18,570 nt of DNA, taken from the NCBI GenBank assembly GCA_002304995.1, contig DBPV01000141.1:1-18570 (forward strand), written 5' to 3'. Positions 1 through 7,261 of this stretch are shown piece by piece. The translations under genes were made by a program, and so were the position numbers. The first letter of the stretch is position 1, and each line of letters starts with the position of its first letter. The notes under the pieces were generated by a model, which did no database searches, was not told the DNA's origin, and saw only the letters and a program-made list of their open reading frames with translations. Origin of the DNA: Syntrophaceae bacterium UBA1411 (GTDB taxonomy: Bacteria > Desulfobacterota > Syntrophia > Syntrophales > Smithellaceae).

Positions 1-141
1 CCACCTCAAGATAAGATATCCCTCCTGATGGAGACATCAGGACTAAAGACCCCTTGTAGACGACGAGGTTGATAGGTCAGGTGTGTAAGTACAGTAATGT
101 GCTCAGCTAACTGATACTAATCGGTCGTGCGGCTTGACCAT
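1..141 (+). rRNA. rrl: 23S ribosomal RNA, 3' end (partial)
   Basis: The first ~140 bases match the highly conserved 3' end of bacterial 23S rRNA. They include the GTGCTCAGCTAACTGATACTAAT-type helix region near the 3' end and a terminal GGCTTGACC that corresponds to the GGCTTAACC end of the E. coli molecule. The 5' part lies outside the window. The exact mature 3' end (about 139-142) is estimated by similarity. It is followed by an ~88-base spacer and a 5S gene in the usual 23S-5S order; no tRNA is visible in that spacer. Confidence 0.95.
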
Positions 142-229
142 AATAATTATTTATATATGGTTTCATTGATAAGTCGCGTTCACTTTTCAACAAAGCGATA
201 TGCATTGTCATGCATTTATAAGAGATAAA

Positions 230-346
<117 letters not shown>

Positions 347-355
347 TTAAAACAT

Positions 356-388
356 AAGCCCCTTCAGGAAACTGGAGGGGCTTTTTTT
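356..388 (+). terminator. Rho-independent terminator of the rRNA operon
   Basis: A 12-bp stem (AAGCCCCTTCAG with CTGGAGGGGCTT, one G-T pair) is capped by a GAAA tetraloop and ends in a run of seven T residues. Both elements are seen directly. It lies directly after the 5S gene. Confidence 0.95.
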
Positions 389-854
389 ATGGGCAGGTTT
401 AAAGGCTTCCATCAATGAACTGCCGACCGTTTGATCGTTGCATGAGAAATGTTTATCTGCTATAAAAAACAAGGCAAGCGTGTGAATGTGCGGAGTGACA
501 AGCTTTACCGCAGGTGTGTTTGCATCTTGTTCTTTAGGTCTTTGATATAAGCAGCAAAACCTGGGAAGGAAGTGAAATGCTTCCGCCGCCCAGCGACTGT
601 AAACCTGACGAAAGTCTTATTCAAGCGTTTTGAAGTTGACATCGGTGCCCATGCATCCCGCGGTTGTCCTAACGAGGGATGGATCTCCTGATCCGCCTTT
701 TTCACTGTATGACGCCTGCACCACTGCCGCACCGGCGGGAAGGTGAAGATCGGTAGGATGAAGGTGAGCCAGGATACCGATTTTTCTGTTCACTGTGTTG
801 AGGCCTCTCGGGTGGGTCATCATACTAACCTTTGTTATGAGCATAAGGAGAAAT
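389..854. other. 466-bp region with no recognised gene
   Basis: This stretch separates the rRNA terminator from the reductase gene at 855. Two overlapping open frames run on the minus strand (505-732 and 617-844). Neither translation resembles a family I recognise and neither has a convincing ribosome-binding site. They could be a decayed gene, but nothing supports that beyond their openness. A TTGACA occurs at 636-641 without a matching -10 box at 16-18 bases. The promoter of the 855-2482 operon presumably lies here but I could not place it. Confidence 0.4.
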
Positions 855-2003
855 ATGATGAAAAAACGTAAAGAGAACCGTCCCGAGGCGCCTCAGGGAC
901 GTACAGACTCTTTGTATGACGATCAACCTTTCAAACCTGTAACGATTACCCGTCGTAAATTATTTACCCTGGCGGCCGGTGCCGGACTGATGGCCGCTAT
1001 TCCCAGATTTCCCGTCAAAGAAGCCGTTGCGGCCACAAATGACAGCGGCGACGTTGCGCTTGCCCAAGGTGTGATAAACAATCTCCATGATTTCACCAAG
1101 AGCAAGAAAAACTCTCTGGGCATGGATACCCCCCAGGGAGGAAACGCAGCTCATAAGCCGGTTCCTAATAACGTACCGCCCGAGCCATTTGAGCATGCCT
1201 ATGATATGCCGATCGTCGGTTTTGTCCGCGGCGACGATCCTGCCGTACAGGCTCTCAAAATCAATGTCGCGCCCTTCCACATGACGCCGCTTGAGCTATT
1301 CAAGAAGGTCCATCCCAACATTCCCTGCACAGATGGGGATCTAACCGTCATCAGTTGGGTGATGCCCTTTACAGAGAAGGTGAAAGCGGAACAACGCATG
1401 CTGCCGGATATTTATCCCAGCCGGCGCTGGGGGAAAGGCCGTAGCTTCGGCGAGATATCCTCGGATTATTCCCGGCAAGGTGTTTTGGAACTTCTTTCCT
1501 CGAAGGGTTACTATGCCGCTTCCGCAGCTCTTACCACCCATTTCCGGATTTCGCGAGACAGCGCGTATGGATTTGCTTCCACATGGTCGGAACGACATTA
1601 CGCTTACTGCGCAGGTCTGGGAACCTTCGGTTTGAGCGACGGCCTTATTACGCCGGTAGGCATTGCCCACCGCTGCGCCTCGGCGATTGTCAAAGCTAAG
1701 CTGCCTGTAACGCCGCGGCCGTATCAGTCTCACCGTGACTACTGCCTTTATTTTGCATCCGGTGGCCAGCAGTGCGGCATCTGCGTGAAGCGTTGTCCGG
1801 CCCAGGCCATCCAGACCTATCTCCACGGGGTACCGGGCCGAAGCAAGGTCTTGTGCTTCAAGTACATTTCCGATGTGGTCACGCCTTATGTCAAGGCCAA
1901 ATACCCGGACAACACAGCTTACACACTCTATTGTGCCCGCTGCCAGGTCAATGTTCCCTGTGAAAGCGGCATCCCCATGGGGATCAAGATAAAAAATACT
2001 TAA
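855..2003 (+). CDS. Tat-exported reductive dehalogenase/QueG-like iron-sulfur protein
   Basis: The 382-residue protein starts with a twin-arginine signal (TRRKLF at residues 32-37, then a hydrophobic stretch ending near the AVAA at 57-60), so it should act in the periplasm. The C-terminal part has the cysteine pattern of the RdhA/QueG family: C297, CGICVKRCP at 307-315, C334 and CARC with C369 (C360, C363, C369), enough for two [4Fe-4S] clusters. The middle (AGLGTFGL and surroundings) resembles the cobalamin-binding core of that family, so a corrinoid cofactor is inferred. It is shorter than typical RdhA (about 450-550). No RdhB membrane anchor is adjacent; a tetraheme cytochrome follows 23 bases later. 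The start was chosen at 855 because AAGGAG lies at 845-850; the adjacent ATG at 858 is equally possible. The substrate is unknown, and dehalogenation is not proven. Confidence 0.75.
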   Translation: MMKKRKENRPEAPQGRTDSLYDDQPFKPVTITRRKLFTLAAGAGLMAAIPRFPVKEAVAATNDSGDVALAQGVINNLHDFTKSKKNSLGMDTPQGGNAAHKPVPNNVPPEPFEHAYDMPIVGFVRGDDPAVQALKINVAPFHMTPLELFKKVHPNIPCTDGDLTVISWVMPFTEKVKAEQRMLPDIYPSRRWGKGRSFGEISSDYSRQGVLELLSSKGYYAASAALTTHFRISRDSAYGFASTWSERHYAYCAGLGTFGLSDGLITPVGIAHRCASAIVKAKLPVTPRPYQSHRDYCLYFASGGQQCGICVKRCPAQAIQTYLHGVPGRSKVLCFKYISDVVTPYVKAKYPDNTAYTLYCARCQVNVPCESGIPMGIKIKNT

Positions 2004-2026
2004 CGCGGTGATCCGAACAGGAGGAT

Positions 2027-2482
2027 ATGATGAAAAATAAGATTCTCATCGCTGTTTCTGTGTGCCTTTTTGCGATCGCCGCCATTGGCGCCATGCAGGG
2101 CAACACGGCCGACAAGAAAGAGCCTGCCGTTTTTAAAAGCTTTGACATGGCCAAGTACCCACAAGGGGGCTTCAATATTTCTCCGGCTCATGCTGAGAAA
2201 GGCATGAAGTGCGTGACGTGCCATGATACGGCCGATCCCATCTTGCAGCCGATAAAGGAGAAATGGCCTGCAGCGACAAAGTGCAGCGGTTGTCATAAAA
2301 CGCCGAGTGGAACATTGACGACCAAAGATTATAAAACAAATACCATGCGCACCTTTGATCCCCATAACAGCCACGAAAAAGGAGGATGTCTGACGTGCCA
2401 TTCTGAGCATTACGCCAGCCGTTTATCCTGCAATGTCGGCGGTTGTCATGACTTCAAAGATCTGACCATGCGCAAGAAATGA
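2027..2482 (+). CDS. Tetraheme cytochrome c (cytochrome c3-like), periplasmic
   Basis: The 151-residue protein has a Sec-type signal peptide (KILIAVSVCLFAIAAIGA, residues 5-22). It carries four heme-binding motifs: CVTCH (62-66), CSGCH (86-90), CLTCH (121-125) and a CX4CH motif at 135-141. The CX4CH spacing is typical of class III cytochromes. Four further histidines (55, 113, 116, 128) could supply the distal ligands for four bis-His hemes. It lies 23 bases after the reductase-like gene with an AGGAGG just upstream; the second ATG (2030) has better spacing. It probably passes electrons to the neighbouring iron-sulfur protein, which is inferred from the operon. A hairpin with a T-rich tail follows at 2537. 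Confidence 0.9.
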   Translation: MMKNKILIAVSVCLFAIAAIGAMQGNTADKKEPAVFKSFDMAKYPQGGFNISPAHAEKGMKCVTCHDTADPILQPIKEKWPAATKCSGCHKTPSGTLTTKDYKTNTMRTFDPHNSHEKGGCLTCHSEHYASRLSCNVGGCHDFKDLTMRKK

Positions 2483-2536
2483 CATTTACCCTGCCTTTTG
2501 TTATCAAGAATACCAGAAGGATTTTGCCATGAATTC

Positions 2537-2580
2537 GTCGGGCGCCGTTTCAAACCATGATTCGGCGCCCGACTGTTTCA
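2537..2580 (+). terminator. Likely terminator after the reductase-cytochrome operon
   Basis: A perfect 11-bp inverted repeat (GTCGGGCGCCG at 2537-2547 with its complement at 2563-2573) has a 15-base loop. It is followed by TGTTTCATT, a weak T-rich tail. It lies 55 bases after the cytochrome stop codon and before the next promoter. Confidence 0.65.
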
Positions 2581-2653
2581 TTCCATTTACGGCTGAAAAA
2601 ATTTTGAAGTAACTTTTTCGGGGGCGATTAATTTCCCGGCCGGCCGATTCACC

Positions 2654-2682
2654 TTGACAATAGAACGTTCGTTCTATATAAA
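2654..2682 (+). promoter_or_regulatory. Sigma-70-type promoter of the umuD-umuC cassette
   Basis: A perfect -35 (TTGACA, 2654-2659) is separated by exactly 17 bases from TATAAA (2677-2682). The expected transcription start, 6-8 bases on, falls on or next to the ATG at 2689. The message would then be leaderless, unless translation starts at the GTG at 2728, which has a GGAGG at 2718-2722. Confidence 0.85.
2661..2676. promoter_or_regulatory. SOS-type operator (GAAC-N4-GTTC) inside the promoter spacer
   Basis: TAGAACGTTCGTTCTA is a dyad of TAGAAC and GTTCTA with a four-base centre. The core GAAC-N4-GTTC (2663-2674) matches the LexA box of Gram-positive and some other non-enteric bacteria. It fills the -35/-10 spacer, so a bound repressor would block RNA polymerase. 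Its position in front of a UmuD-like gene supports LexA control. Which LexA recognises it in this organism is not visible here. Confidence 0.7.
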
Positions 2683-2688
2683 AGAATC

Positions 2689-3291
2689 ATGGAAAAGAGA
2701 AGAGATATAGCCGTCGCGGAGGCCTTTGTGCCGTTTTTGCGTGTCGGAGAGGAGGACCTTCCCGGCAGCTTTAAAATCATTGAACTTTTCGGAGCCTTGT
2801 GGGGGAAGCGGTCTGACCCGACGACGGAAACTCCGGGGCATTTTCCGGCTGTGCCTGCCTGCAGCGCCGGGCCGGAAGACCCGTTGCATGTTCCAGCCCT
2901 CTGCCGGGTAGTGGGATTGATGATCAACGGGGAGGTTTGCGCCGGGTTTCCGTCGCCGGCGGAAGAGGAGCTGCGCGACGTCATTTCTTTTGACGAATAT
3001 CTTGTGGCACACCCGGAAACGTCATTTTTGCTGTCGGTAACGGGCGATTCCATGGCCGGCGCAGGGATCATGGAAAAAGATCTGGTCATTGTCGAGCGGG
3101 GACGCCAGCCGAAAAACGGCGACATCATTCTGGCGGAGGTGGATGGCAACTGGACCATGAAATATTTCCGCAAAAAAGGAAAAACGATTACGCTGGAGGC
3201 GGCCAACCCCAAATATCCGCCGATTATTCCGCGGGAGGAACTGAGGATTGCGGGGGTCATCACAGCGCTGGTGAGGAAGTACCATAAATAA
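2689..3291 (+). CDS. umuD: UmuD-like S24 self-cleaving protein with N-terminal extension
   Basis: The protein belongs to the LexA/UmuD (S24) serine-lysine autoprotease family. It has a cleavage site CAGF (A85-G86), a nucleophile serine in GDSM (S121) and the general-base lysine in TMKYF (K158). The spacings cleavage-Ser (35) and Ser-Lys (37) equal those of E. coli UmuD (G25, S60, K97). It has no evident DNA-binding helix-turn-helix, which favours UmuD over LexA. The N-terminal part before the cleavage site is about 61 residues longer than in E. coli UmuD. Translation from the GTG at 2728 (GGAGG at 2718-2722) would shorten this by 13. In the family, RecA-stimulated cleavage activates a Y-family polymerase; the polymerase gene follows at 3534. 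Expression is likely SOS-induced through the box at 2661-2676. Confidence 0.85.
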   Translation: MEKRRDIAVAEAFVPFLRVGEEDLPGSFKIIELFGALWGKRSDPTTETPGHFPAVPACSAGPEDPLHVPALCRVVGLMINGEVCAGFPSPAEEELRDVISFDEYLVAHPETSFLLSVTGDSMAGAGIMEKDLVIVERGRQPKNGDIILAEVDGNWTMKYFRKKGKTITLEAANPKYPPIIPREELRIAGVITALVRKYHK

Positions 3292-3335
3292 AGGTTCAAG
3301 GTACAAGGTACAAGGATCAAGGAACAAGGACAAAG
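3292..3335 (+). repeat. Heptad tandem repeat AGGTACA, five units
   Basis: Five consecutive 7-base units (AGGTTCA, AGGTACA, AGGTACA, AGGATCA, AGGAACA) start directly after the umuD stop codon and fade into AGGACA. A related array lies at 12033-12067. An inverted partial copy (reverse complement GACAAGGTGCAAGGCGC) lies at 3509-3525, so the four-helix-bundle remnant is flanked by inverted versions of the motif. Confidence 0.8.
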
Positions 3336-3362
3336 AATACAGGCTCTGAGGAGTAAACATCG

Positions 3363-3503
3363 ATGCGATTTGAAGACCTTGATGTGTGGAAACGATCAGC
3401 GGAGCTCAGTAATAAAGACAAGGGGAAAAAGTGGCTGCAAGAAGTCAATGAAATCTCAGCAATGCTCAACGGTTTAATCAAGACACGGCGCAAGTTCACA
3501 TGA
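3363..3503 (+). pseudogene. Four-helix-bundle (23S rRNA intervening-sequence type) protein, internally deleted
   Basis: A 46-codon reading frame starts MRFEDLDVWKRSAEL and ends EVNEISAMLNGLIKTRRK. These match the start (FEDL-VWK-A-EL) and the end (EEI-KMLNGLIKSLK) of the ~120-residue four-helix-bundle family found in 23S rRNA intervening sequences and at many dispersed chromosomal sites. The ~75-residue middle, with the SQ-RRAA-SIPSNIAEG core, is missing, yet the frame stays open. GAGGAG at 3348-3353 gives it a ribosome-binding site. It lies between the UmuD-like and polymerase genes, flanked by inverted heptad repeats. I read it as the remnant of an inserted element that lost its centre; a functional miniature protein is less likely. 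Confidence 0.7.
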
Positions 3504-3533
3504 ATTCCTGCGCCTTGCACCTTGTCTTTTGTT

Positions 3534-4841
3534 ATGACTAATCTAATCTTCAGCTTACATTCCTGGCCGCGCGCCATCATTCACATCGACGGCGACGCTT
3601 TTTTTACGTCCTGCGAGGAGGCGATTCATCCCCAGCTTCGGGGAAAGCCGCTCATCACCGGGGGCGAACGCGGCATTGTTGCGTGCGCAAGCTACGCGGC
3701 CAAACGCTTGGGCGTCAAGCGCGGCGTGTCGCTTGTCGATGCGCGCAAAATGTGTCCTGGTCTGATTGTCCTGCCGTCGGACTACGAAACCTACAGCCTG
3801 TTTTCCCGCCGGCTGTTTGCGGTGATGCGCCGCTTTACGCCCGACGTGGAAGAGTATTCCATCGACGAAGCGTTTGCCGATCTCACCGGCATGCGCCGGG
3901 CGCTGAAAGCGTCTTATGAAGACATCGCCCTGCGGATGAAAAAAGAAATCGAGCGGGAACTGGCCATTACCGTGTCGGTGGGATTGAGCATCACCAAAGT
4001 GCTGGCCAAGGCGGCCTCCAAGCATCAGAAGCCTTCGGGGTTGACGGTCATCCGGGGGCGGGAGATTGCGCCGTACCTGAACGATCTGCCGGTGGAAAAA
4101 GTCTGGGGGATCGGGCCGGCCACCGCGAACTATCTGGCCAAGATGGGAATCCGCACCGCGCTTGCGTTTGCGCAGATGTCCGAAGACGCCGTGCGGCGGA
4201 AATTCACCAAGCCGGGCGTGGAAATCTGGCGGGAGCTGCGCGGCGAATCGGTTTATCCGGTGACGTCCGAAGAAAAAAGCGTCTACGCCTCCATCAGCAA
4301 GACCAGGACGTTTGCGCCGCCGACGGAAGACGCCGATTACCTTTTCGCGCAGCTTGCGCGCAACGTGGAATCGGCCTGTATCAAGGCCAGGCGTTACTCT
4401 CTGGCGCCGAAAAAAATTGTGGTATTTCTGAAAAAGCAGAATTTCGATTCCGCGGGAAGCGAGGTGGCGTTGTCCAGGCCCTGCGCCTGTCCGCTGGAAT
4501 TGTCCGGAATTCTTCGGGAGCTTTTCGCTGCCTGCTACCGGCCGCGCGAGCTGTACCGGGCAACGGGCGTGATCCTTGCGGATCTTGTTGCCGACGAGTG
4601 CGTTCAGTATTCGCTTTTCGACGACCCGGTGCAGGCGGAAAGAGTCCGGGACGTTTACGATGCGGCCGATGAGCTGGCTCGGAAGTTCGGCAAGCACACG
4701 GTGCATCTGGGGGCTTCGCATCTGATCGAGAAAATCGGCAAGGGCCGGAGGGGCAGCCCCACCGTGCGCGAGCAGACGCGCCTCAGGGGCGAAACCGCCC
4801 GCCGCCATTTGGCGCTGCCGCTCATCCATGTGAAGACGTAG
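3534..4841 (+). CDS. umuC: Y-family translesion DNA polymerase (UmuC/DinB-like)
   Basis: The 435-residue protein has the Y-family palm motif IHIDGDAFF (D19, D21), the catalytic SIDEAF motif (D111, E112), and the helix-hairpin-helix LPVEKVWGIGPATANYLAKM. The little-finger region follows. QYSLF at 358-362 fits the beta-clamp-binding consensus. It would extend primers across damaged bases during SOS. The length is close to UmuC (about 420). ATG 3534 was chosen over an upstream TTG (3522), but no good ribosome-binding site precedes it, probably because the intervening remnant and repeats displaced the original junction with the UmuD-like gene 242 bases upstream. It could be called DinB on domain content; the UmuD-like partner favours UmuC. 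Confidence 0.9.
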   Translation: MTNLIFSLHSWPRAIIHIDGDAFFTSCEEAIHPQLRGKPLITGGERGIVACASYAAKRLGVKRGVSLVDARKMCPGLIVLPSDYETYSLFSRRLFAVMRRFTPDVEEYSIDEAFADLTGMRRALKASYEDIALRMKKEIERELAITVSVGLSITKVLAKAASKHQKPSGLTVIRGREIAPYLNDLPVEKVWGIGPATANYLAKMGIRTALAFAQMSEDAVRRKFTKPGVEIWRELRGESVYPVTSEEKSVYASISKTRTFAPPTEDADYLFAQLARNVESACIKARRYSLAPKKIVVFLKKQNFDSAGSEVALSRPCACPLELSGILRELFAACYRPRELYRATGVILADLVADECVQYSLFDDPVQAERVRDVYDAADELARKFGKHTVHLGASHLIEKIGKGRRGSPTVREQTRLRGETARRHLALPLIHVKT

Positions 4842-5019
4842 TCCGGCCGTCCGGCTTGGCCGAAGGCGCGCTTTGCGCTTATCGCTACTCTTTTCCTTTT
4901 TTTCGCGCGGGGGCGGCCAATCGCCCGCCCCGCCGAACCCTTATTGTCAATCTCCTCAAGACCGCAGACGCCGCACGGGGGTAACCTGGTCCGCTGACGC
5001 CTTGAGGAGACCGACCTTC

Positions 5020-5478
5020 TCACCGCATTTTGTAATCAAAGTTGTGGCACTGGCCGCACTGGTTTTCCGAGGCTTTGTGAATGTGATGGCAGTCCGTGCA
5101 ATTCGGATAATCCATGTGGGCGTTGTGCGGATTGGGCAAGTCGTCCCGGATCTTCTCGGTTTTGGCCACATTCGGATGACAGCCGGCGCAGATTCCCGCG
5201 GCAACCGGCGCCGCGGGTTTTTCGCCGTGGCACCGGGCGCAGGCTATGCCGGCTGCCTTATGGCGTTCACCGAGAAAAACATCCGCTCCGGCGGGCGCCT
5301 TTTGCGGCCAGACGGCCGGAGAGGCGGCCAGAAGAAAAAACAGGATTCCGGCCGCCCGGACGATTTTCGCAAGGCGCCCTGTTCGTGAAAGCGGGGCGCC
5401 GGGCATTTTGCGGATCCCTGACGCCGGAAGGCGCGCAGGCGCTCCCGTTTCGGAGCCGTCTGTCGGTTGCCGCGCCAT
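5020..5478 (-). CDS. Tetraheme cytochrome c, heme subunit of a split flavocytochrome c3
   Basis: The 152-residue protein has four CXXCH motifs: CARCH (80-84), CAGCH (97-101), CTDCH (127-131) and CGQCH (141-145). The tail CHNFDYKM closely resembles CHSFDFNM, which ends the heme domain of Shewanella fumarate reductase Fcc3. Extra histidines at 73, 118, 121 and 132/134 can act as distal ligands. A hydrophobic segment (about residues 38-56) is the signal peptide; the ~36 residues before it are unusually long. The start at 5478 is supported by AAAGGA eight bases upstream. The next possible start (M25) has no such site. It begins 6 bases after the stop codon of the flavoprotein gene, so the two are co-transcribed. 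The likely role is to feed electrons to the flavoprotein. Confidence 0.9.
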   Translation of the reverse strand: MARQPTDGSETGAPARLPASGIRKMPGAPLSRTGRLAKIVRAAGILFFLLAASPAVWPQKAPAGADVFLGERHKAAGIACARCHGEKPAAPVAAGICAGCHPNVAKTEKIRDDLPNPHNAHMDYPNCTDCHHIHKASENQCGQCHNFDYKMR

Positions 5479-5484
5479 AACCGG

Positions 5485-7167
5485 CTATCCTTTCAGGGCG
5501 GCGACTTTTTCGCCGGCCAGCCAGCCGAAGGTATACGCCCGCCCGTGGCTGATCCCCGTGGTGGTTATAGGGTAGTCGTTGCAGAAAAAATCACCTGAGG
5601 CGTTGCCGGCGGCATAGAGCCCGTCAATAGGTTTGCTTTCGGCGTCGAGCACCTGCAGATCCGTGTTGATCCGCAGCCCGTCCATGGTGACCAGCAGCCC
5701 GGCGCCGGTTTTGCAGGCGCCGAACGGCGGTTTGACGATCGCGGTGAGTTTTGCCGGATCTTTTCCAAAATCCTCGTCAACGCCTTTTTGCACCAGTTCG
5801 TTGTAGCGTTTCACCGTAGCGACGAAAGCGGCCCGGGGAACCTGCATTTTGTCGGCCAGCGCCTCGAGCGTGTCGGCCTCAACAATGACGCCCTTGCCTT
5901 TGAAATGATCATAGGCTTTGTTGTTCCACAGCGGCGTTTTGACCATTTTTTCGCAGACGGTGCCGTGCATTTTGTCTTTATCCTTATCCCAGTTGGCATC
6001 CCAGACGGTCCATTTCCAGGCGCCCGGCTGCGCGATGTCCTGATTGGCGGTGTACCCGAAAGGCGCGTCTTCGTTCGCGTAGCGTTCGCCCAGCAGATTC
6101 ACGTACAGAAAGGGCTGGCGCGCGAGGTTTACGACGCGGTTTCTGAAGCCGCCCGGAATTGCGGTAAAACCGTCCCAGAGCATGGGGCAGTCCGTCTCCT
6201 GCTTTATGCCGCCGACCCACATCCCCATGAGAATGCCGTCTCCCGTATTGCTGCCTTCCGGGTAGCCGTCGCCGGCGATCTTGAGGCAGCGGGGAGAGTA
6301 CTTTTCAAACATTTCCCGGTTATTGACGTAGCCTCCCGTACAGAGGATAACGCCCTTGGCGGTATTTACCTGGATGTAGCCGTCGCTTCCCTTGGCCACA
6401 AGGCCGGTTACCTTGCCTTTGTTGTTTTTCCGGATCAGCTGGACGGCCGGCGTTTCATAGAGAATCTCCACGCCCTTTGCCTTGACGTATTTTTCCAGCA
6501 TGCCGCACAGGGTGAAATTCCAGCCGGGCAGGAATTGAATGGCGGTGGGAAATTCCGTGTAGGGCCAGTAGGACTTGTTGTCCGTATCCACGTAATACTT
6601 GATGTCGGCGGCGTCGGCCATATCGAGGATTTTGTCCATGACGCGGCCGCACTCGTCCAGGTAGAGCTTGATCAGGCGGGCGTTGGACTGATAGGCGCTG
6701 AAGCGCATCACCTCGGCCATGATCTTGTCTTTGGGAATGATAATTTTTTGCGCCTTGTGCAGGCGGTCGTCCACCGACGCATTCCAGCCCCCGTGGAATG
6801 TAAAGGTCTTTCGTTTTTCCAGGAGAACGACTTTGGCTCCTTTGTCGGCGGCGGCGTAAGCGGCGCACAGGCCGGCCAGCCCCGCGCCCAGAACGGCGAC
6901 GTCAACCGATTTTTTTGTCTTGATTTGGCTTGCGGCAATGGGCGCCGGCGGTGTGTCGAAGGAGAATTTTTTGCAGTTGGGGGCCGCCACGCTCTCGGAC
7001 GTCGTGGTGGCCTGCGCCATTCTCGGAATGCCTCCGGTGAAGCCGGCCAGCAATCCCGCGGCTCCGACCGTCAGGGATCCTTTCAGGAAATTGCGCCGCC
7101 CCTCGTTGAATGCTTTGGAACCTGTTTCCTTTTGCTTTTTGTTGCGGATTATTTCATCTTTTGCCAT
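5485..7167 (-). CDS. Tat-exported FAD-dependent reductase (fumarate reductase-like flavoprotein)
   Basis: The 560-residue protein has a Tat signal (RRNFLK at 24-29, then a hydrophobic run to about 53), the FAD dinucleotide-binding motif VLGAGLAGLCAAYAAA (GAGLAG at 94-99) and the late FAD-contact region GLYAAGNASGDFF. It belongs to the flavocytochrome c / fumarate reductase / urocanate reductase superfamily, whose members reduce activated C=C bonds in the periplasm. Electrons would come from the tetraheme cytochrome encoded next. The fumarate-specific signatures I would expect (a TTRD-type motif after the GERYANE segment, and GANRLGGN near the C terminus) are not visible. The C terminus has ITTTGISHGRAYTFG instead, so fumarate is probably not the substrate. 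AAAGGAG precedes the start. A -24/-12 promoter lies about 80 bases upstream. Confidence 0.85.
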   Translation of the reverse strand: MAKDEIIRNKKQKETGSKAFNEGRRNFLKGSLTVGAAGLLAGFTGGIPRMAQATTTSESVAAPNCKKFSFDTPPAPIAASQIKTKKSVDVAVLGAGLAGLCAAYAAADKGAKVVLLEKRKTFTFHGGWNASVDDRLHKAQKIIIPKDKIMAEVMRFSAYQSNARLIKLYLDECGRVMDKILDMADAADIKYYVDTDNKSYWPYTEFPTAIQFLPGWNFTLCGMLEKYVKAKGVEILYETPAVQLIRKNNKGKVTGLVAKGSDGYIQVNTAKGVILCTGGYVNNREMFEKYSPRCLKIAGDGYPEGSNTGDGILMGMWVGGIKQETDCPMLWDGFTAIPGGFRNRVVNLARQPFLYVNLLGERYANEDAPFGYTANQDIAQPGAWKWTVWDANWDKDKDKMHGTVCEKMVKTPLWNNKAYDHFKGKGVIVEADTLEALADKMQVPRAAFVATVKRYNELVQKGVDEDFGKDPAKLTAIVKPPFGACKTGAGLLVTMDGLRINTDLQVLDAESKPIDGLYAAGNASGDFFCNDYPITTTGISHGRAYTFGWLAGEKVAALKG

Positions 7168-7245
7168 AAAAAACTCCTTTCTGAAGAATTATCTTTTGCC
7201 ACGCCGCAGCAAGAGGCTTGCTTCGTGGATAACCGGAAATTATTT

Positions 7246-7261
7246 AGCGACAATCGTGCCA
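7246..7261 (-). promoter_or_regulatory. Sigma-54 (-24/-12) promoter of the flavoprotein-cytochrome operon
   Basis: On the minus strand the sequence TGGCACGATTGTCGCT has the -24 element TGGCAC in full. The GC of the -12 element sits at the exact required distance (GG at positions 2-3, GC at 14-15). The -12 block is TCGCT rather than TTGCA. Transcription would start near 7235, about 68 bases before the flavoprotein ATG. A sigma-54 activator gene lies immediately divergent. Confidence 0.8.

Noticed and set aside
505..844. Overlapping minus-strand open frames upstream of the reductase-like gene
   Set aside because: No recognisable motif, no convincing ribosome-binding site, and the two frames overlap each other; they were left as an unexplained region.
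3555..4829. A 424-codon open frame opposite the Y-family polymerase
   Set aside because: It is a shadow of a GC-rich coding sequence; the plus strand has all polymerase motifs and the minus translation has none.
4842..5019. T-rich stretch and GC-rich inverted repeats between the polymerase and cytochrome genes as a bidirectional terminator
   Set aside because: The T runs (about 4890-4905) are not preceded by a convincing uninterrupted stem on either strand; the GC-rich repeat at 4907-4935 needs a bulge and has no T tail.
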